In this document: positions 60,895 to 64,000 of the stretch, piece by piece
How positions within the stretch are numbered: the first letter of the stretch is position 1
How the letters are laid out: each line of letters starts with the position of its first letter
Source: Nocardia amamiensis
Lineage (GTDB): Bacteria; Actinomycetota; Actinomycetes; Mycobacteriales; Mycobacteriaceae
Direction of reading: 5' to 3'
Length of the DNA: 64,000 bases
NCBI RefSeq assembly: GCF_015477605.1
Contig: NZ_JADLQX010000031.1
Span: 1-64,000 of the forward strand
Notes under the pieces: generated by a model
The model's input: only the letters and a program-made list of their open reading frames with translations
Database searches by the model: none
Told to the model about the DNA's origin: nothing
Program-made: the position numbers and the translations under genes

Positions 60895-62753
60895 TCCTGC
60901 TCCTCGTAGGCCAAGACTTCTACTGCGACGGGGTCATCGTTGACCGATCCGCCAGCCCGCCAGCACAGATGGCCATCGCCGCGGTCGGCGTCGAGATCCA
61001 AATTGTCGGTGTCTTGCTGCCCCACCACGTTCTGCATCCACACCCTGAGTGCGGTCGCGGTCGCCTCCGACACATACGCCACCGGGGATGCATCAGGACC
61101 GAACGGTGACGGCCCCCTGACCGGGAATTCGATCGGCGAAGCGGGCGGCAGATGATAGGTGTTCACGGGATCTTCTTCGGGTCGGCGAGGCCACTCCTCG
61201 CGCGCGGGCAGCGAGGTGAACTGACCGTATAGCGGCATCCCCAAGAGCCCGTCTGGCATGATCAGCCCCGTCGAAGCGAGAAACCCATAGGCGCGTTCCA
61301 TTGCCTCCCAGACGGTGTTGTGAGCGTCGAACAACATCGCAACGAGTTGTGCGGCATAAGGCTTGCCTACTATCACCGTCAAGGCCTCCGCGGTCACATT
61401 TGGATTCTGCGGGTTACCTGGATCGGTAGGATCCGGCGGATCCTGCTCCCAAATCTTTTGAAGCAGCATATTGTCCCAAAAAGTGCATGTATCGTCGCCT
61501 AACGCTTGGATAATGCACCGCGCGAATGCCTGGAGTACGTCGAGAAGAATGAGAACGGCCGCGATGATTCCGCAGACCGCGCCCGCTTTGCTGGCATCGT
61601 CCTTACCAGGACTTTGCGCCCCTGGGTTAGGGCCTCCGCCGTACTGGACGGCGACGCCCCCGCCATCTTGACCGACCACGTCGACATTTTGCGGACGCAG
61701 ACTCGGTGGCGGGTTGGACGGGTCGGAATACAGCTTGGTCGTCCACGCGACCCCCGGCGGGGTTGGAACCGGTGGGCGGGAAAAGCGGGTCAACAGTTGC
61801 AAATGCTGGATCAGACGTCGGTGCCCAGTTGCGAGGTCAGGGAGCGGCTGAGTGGCGGCCAGATCGAAAGTCGCAGACAGACCGTCCTCGAGGAGTTGCT
61901 CCAACTCGCTGGGCAGAGCCGCCGGCAACGTGTCGGCCAGCTCACCCAGCGGCCGGGCAGCAGGATGCTGCTCGGCAAGCCAAGCCCCTACTGTGTTGCG
62001 TGCGAGGCGGTCACGCTGACGATGGCTTCGGCGGGGCCCGCCCACTGCGTGACCGAGGTAGGCCGATCCACTCGAGTTCGCACCGTAGCTGGCCACCACG
62101 CCGAGCGCGAAAGCCCGCTCGGCTGGACTGTTCGCGCGGTTCAATAGGTTACGGGTCAGCGCGTCGGTACGCCGCGCGTGAATGAGGTTTCCCCAGTCCC
62201 ACTGATCGATCGGGATATCGCTCTGCCGGGGATGCTCGGGCACGTGTGAAAAGCTGAGAACAGCAGCGCGCAAGGCATCGATGTCAGGCCTTAACGCGTT
62301 GATTTCATACGCAATCTGTTGTGCTCGAACCACAGCAGTGTTGAAGCTGTCTGCCGACCCGGGGGCGGAGGGGTTCTCCATAGCATGCTCGAGGTCTGCG
62401 CGGACCGTCCCAATCTCACCGCACAGCGCCGTGCCCTTGGACCACAAGGCGGCCGCATCGTCGAGAAGAGCGAGTTCCGCACCGTCGGAGGCCGCGTGGA
62501 CAAGGAGATGACCGTAAAAAGCACCGAGCAGCGCCGCTCGGGGGTGGGCGTTGCTGACGTCGATCGCCTCCTGCTGCGCTCCGGAAAGTTGGGGGTCCGG
62601 GAACGCTCCGCCCGATAGGGCACTCAGGAACTCGACGAGAGTTACGGCGTTCCCGTGATAGTCGAGCATCTCTGCATCCATTCGATCTGGGTGAATATGG
62701 CCACCGCTTGGCGCGAAGTTGGTCGGCCAGACGTAAGTCCGGGCTGCCGACAT
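60891..62753 (-). CDS. Unknown 620-residue protein with one hydrophobic segment
   Basis: I do not recognise this protein. The N-terminal ~330 residues are helical and Asp/Ala/His-rich (HIHPDRMDAEMLDYHGNAV; AERAFALGVVASYGANSSGS, then YLGHAVGGPRRSHRQRDRLA). A Pro/Gly-rich linker (PNPGAQSPGKDD) leads to a hydrophobic stretch with Cys (AGAVCGIIAAVLILLDVLQA) near residue 390, then a Pro/Asp-rich turn (DPPDPTDPGNPQNPN) and a ~170-residue domain with FLASTGLIMPDGLLGMPLYG. There is no signal peptide. It is the first gene of a run linked by 4-base overlaps. A pore-forming, membrane-inserting or effector role is possible, but only as speculation. Confidence 0.75.
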   Translation of the reverse strand: MSAARTYVWPTNFAPSGGHIHPDRMDAEMLDYHGNAVTLVEFLSALSGGAFPDPQLSGAQQEAIDVSNAHPRAALLGAFYGHLLVHAASDGAELALLDDAAALWSKGTALCGEIGTVRADLEHAMENPSAPGSADSFNTAVVRAQQIAYEINALRPDIDALRAAVLSFSHVPEHPRQSDIPIDQWDWGNLIHARRTDALTRNLLNRANSPAERAFALGVVASYGANSSGSAYLGHAVGGPRRSHRQRDRLARNTVGAWLAEQHPAARPLGELADTLPAALPSELEQLLEDGLSATFDLAATQPLPDLATGHRRLIQHLQLLTRFSRPPVPTPPGVAWTTKLYSDPSNPPPSLRPQNVDVVGQDGGGVAVQYGGGPNPGAQSPGKDDASKAGAVCGIIAAVLILLDVLQAFARCIIQALGDDTCTFWDNMLLQKIWEQDPPDPTDPGNPQNPNVTAEALTVIVGKPYAAQLVAMLFDAHNTVWEAMERAYGFLASTGLIMPDGLLGMPLYGQFTSLPAREEWPRRPEEDPVNTYHLPPASPIEFPVRGPSPFGPDASPVAYVSEATATALRVWMQNVVGQQDTDNLDLDADRGDGHLCWRAGGSVNDDPVAVEVLAYEEQE

Positions 62754-62949
62754 AATCGACAGGCTGATCCGTTCGAAGGGTCGTGCATCCGCCGAGGTGC
62801 CTTTCGGCAGTCTCGCGATCTCCGTAGTGTGGGTATGTCGCCTTCCATGACATTGTGGTCGGCTACCCCCGGACCTGCTTCACCTCTGACAGGTGAACTA
62901 CTGCGCACTGCCAGAACCGACCACAGCCCACCATCACATTCCGGAGCCG

Positions 62950-63108
62950 TCAGATCGAGGATGAGAGCCAGTCACCGACGGCGGTGAGGTCCGTGTCGGC
63001 CGACCCGGTCCTGGAGTCGACGCGCACAAGTAGGGCGGATCCAGTGCGATGCGCGGAAACCCATGCACGGTCAAGATCAGCGATCTCGTCGTCGAGGCAA
63101 AGGAGCAT
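62950..63108 (-). CDS. Possible 52-residue ORF, upstream of the unknown operon
   Basis: Starting at ATG 63108 the frame reads MLLCLDDEIADLDRAWVSAH and continues RTGSALLVRVDSRTGSADTD to a TGA at 62950. The composition is more protein-like than that of the longer open frame on the same strand. Upstream in frame, without a standard start codon, lies GPSCGGCG, which with the first Cys could make a small zinc site. So the real gene may be longer, start at a rare codon, or be a fragment. No ribosome site is obvious. Confidence 0.35.
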   Translation of the reverse strand: MLLCLDDEIADLDRAWVSAHRTGSALLVRVDSRTGSADTDLTAVGDWLSSSI

Positions 63109-63319
63109 CCCGCAGCCGCCGCAACTAGGGCCATCGTTCTCCAGTTCAGAGTATCGAGCGGATCTTCGTCCGGCGCGGCGGGAAGGTCGGCGACCGGCAA
63201 TGGCGGGAGCCCCAGCAGTAGGCTTTAATGCGCATTTCTACATATCACCATTTCATCTTCCACGACGGCCCATGCCCTCGATAGCCACGCATGATCAAGG
63301 CAGCCTTCGCACTGAGCGG

Positions 63320-63433
63320 ATGTCCGAAATTCCATCCACTACGATCGCGGTCACACCCCATCTCCCGCGCAAACCAGACGAAACCGTGTTCAACACCGCC
63401 CTGTGTCCGCCGACCGGCGGTGACCCCCGATGA
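63320..63433 (+). CDS. Possible 37-residue leader ORF before the AraC gene
   Basis: ATG 63320 opens a short frame (MSEIPSTTIAVTPHLPRKPD, then ETVFNTALCPPTGGDPR) whose TGA overlaps the ATG of the AraC regulator (ATGA at 63430-63433). The ribosome site is weak. The peptide is ordinary in composition. It may couple translation of the regulator, or be chance. Confidence 0.35.
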   Translation: MSEIPSTTIAVTPHLPRKPDETVFNTALCPPTGGDPR

Positions 63434-64000
63434 CCGCACCGGCCCCCCGGTGGCTCGGCGGTGTCGTGTTCACTCCCGGTCTGATGGCTTACACCGGTGA
63501 TATCGGTGACACCGCGGCACATTCCCACGCCGCGGTGCAGGTGCTGCTGGTCACCGGCGGCGAAGTCACCCTCACCGACGGCAGCGGAGCCGTCGGCCGT
63601 GCCGACCTCGCGATCATCCCGCCCGGCGTCCGCCATGAAGTCCGGGCGACGCCAGGGACCGCCGGATTCCTGGCGTACCTCGACCCCGCCAGTACGGCTG
63701 GGCGCGCCGCCGTCGCGCGGTTGGCCGGGCAACCTGCCGATCGGGTGGACAGCTGGATCGCGGCAGCGGTCCCGAAGCGACCCAGCCGCCCGTCCCCGGC
63801 CCCGGCGCTTCCGCTGCCGCGGCGGACCACGCATCCGGTGGTGCTCGCCGCAATGAGGCTGGCCGATGCCGGCCCGGTTGGGCCACCCACACTCGGTGAG
63901 TTGGCCCGCCGGGTCGCGATGTCACCCAGTCGCCTTTCGCACTTGTTCGCCGCCGAGGTCGGGCTTCCCTATGCGTCGTGGCGGCGCTGGACGCGGCTGC
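63430..64000 (+). CDS. AraC-family regulator, truncated by the window edge
   Basis: 190 residues are visible and the frame is open to the end. The N-terminal half is a cupin-like sensing domain (AAHSHAAVQVLLVTGGEVTL, then ADLAIIPPGVRHEVRATPGT), including the two His expected in such domains. A Pro-rich linker (KRPSRPSPAPALPLPRR) follows. The first AraC helix-turn-helix starts at TLGELARRVAMSPSRLSHLF and continues AAEVGLPYASWRRW. The second HTH lies beyond the window. Its ATG overlaps a short upstream ORF. Targets are unknown; the gene is divergent from the unknown operon. Confidence 0.88.
   Translation, partial: MTAPAPRWLGGVVFTPGLMAYTGDIGDTAAHSHAAVQVLLVTGGEVTLTDGSGAVGRADLAIIPPGVRHEVRATPGTAGFLAYLDPASTAGRAAVARLAGQPADRVDSWIAAAVPKRPSRPSPAPALPLPRRTTHPVVLAAMRLADAGPVGPPTLGELARRVAMSPSRLSHLFAAEVGLPYASWRRWTRL

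Noticed and set aside
62416..62853. A 145-codon minus-strand frame beginning MSWKATYPHYGD
   Set aside because: Only its first ~40 residues look protein-like before it becomes shadow of the 620-residue gene. There is no ribosome site and a frameshift cannot be shown.
62934..63200. An 88-codon minus-strand ORF upstream of the unknown operon
   Set aside because: A different frame in the same bases gives a more protein-like product, and this one ends in Pro/Ser/Arg-rich sequence.
1..64000. Insertion sequences, CRISPR arrays, prophage integrases or rRNA
   Set aside because: I saw no transposase motifs, regularly spaced repeats, tyrosine recombinase motifs or rRNA-like sequence.

Overview
The window is high-GC actinobacterial DNA, most likely from Nocardia or a close relative. 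The evidence is the GC-rich third codon positions, frequent GTG starts, many 4-base ATGA/GTGA overlaps, probable leaderless promoters, RbpA, F420/PPOX-type proteins, LIP-family secreted lipases, a Tat-exported DyP peroxidase, and an rbpA ... lnt ... fxsA neighbourhood known from mycobacteria. I found no tRNA, rRNA, CRISPR array, insertion sequence or integrase.

Layout. 0.4-8.5 kb: a large NB-ARC/LuxR regulator divergent from a styrene-monooxygenase-like flavoprotein, a CYP157-like P450 without the ExxR arginine, a DUF72 protein, a decayed gene and a probable toxin-antitoxin pair. 8.5-12.1 kb: an OmpR-type two-component system with a DUF4173-type membrane protein. 12.3-22 kb: two LIP lipases, each facing a TetR gene with palindromic operators, around a block with a His-containing membrane protein, a PCuAC copper chaperone and a DyP peroxidase, and followed by AlkB. 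22-27.7 kb: envelope and housekeeping genes (HdeD-like, GT9, ArsR, M23 peptidase) ending in rbpA, which has a textbook sigma-R/SigH promoter.

27.8-43.3 kb is the main feature: one 4553-residue nonribosomal peptide synthetase (C-A-T x4, then TE) followed by a DrrA/DrrB-like exporter, all joined by GTGA overlaps. Module 1 has an EntF-like condensation domain and an adenylation code that I read as identical to the serine code of EntF; modules 2-4 read as hydrophobic codes. The product should be an N-acylated or N-aroylated tetrapeptide with Ser first. The cluster lies between rbpA and lnt, where ppm would be expected from mycobacterial order, and ppm is not in the window.

43.7-59.7 kb: lnt, an amidohydrolase, an RHH-like protein, fxsA, a NarL-type two-component system, a TSUP transporter with TetR, tldD-pmbA, then small regulator-target pairs with unusually clear operators: PadR with a VOC protein (two TAGTCAA..TTGACTA sites) and XRE with map (three GGTATTTAAATACC-type sites). 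Two PPOX paralogues flank them.

59.7-62.8 kb: an operon-like run of unrecognised genes (620, 298 and about 89 residues) chained by 4-base overlaps and leading directly into an epoxide hydrolase; this is the best candidate for an undescribed system. The window ends inside an AraC-family regulator that follows a short, stop-start-overlapping ORF.
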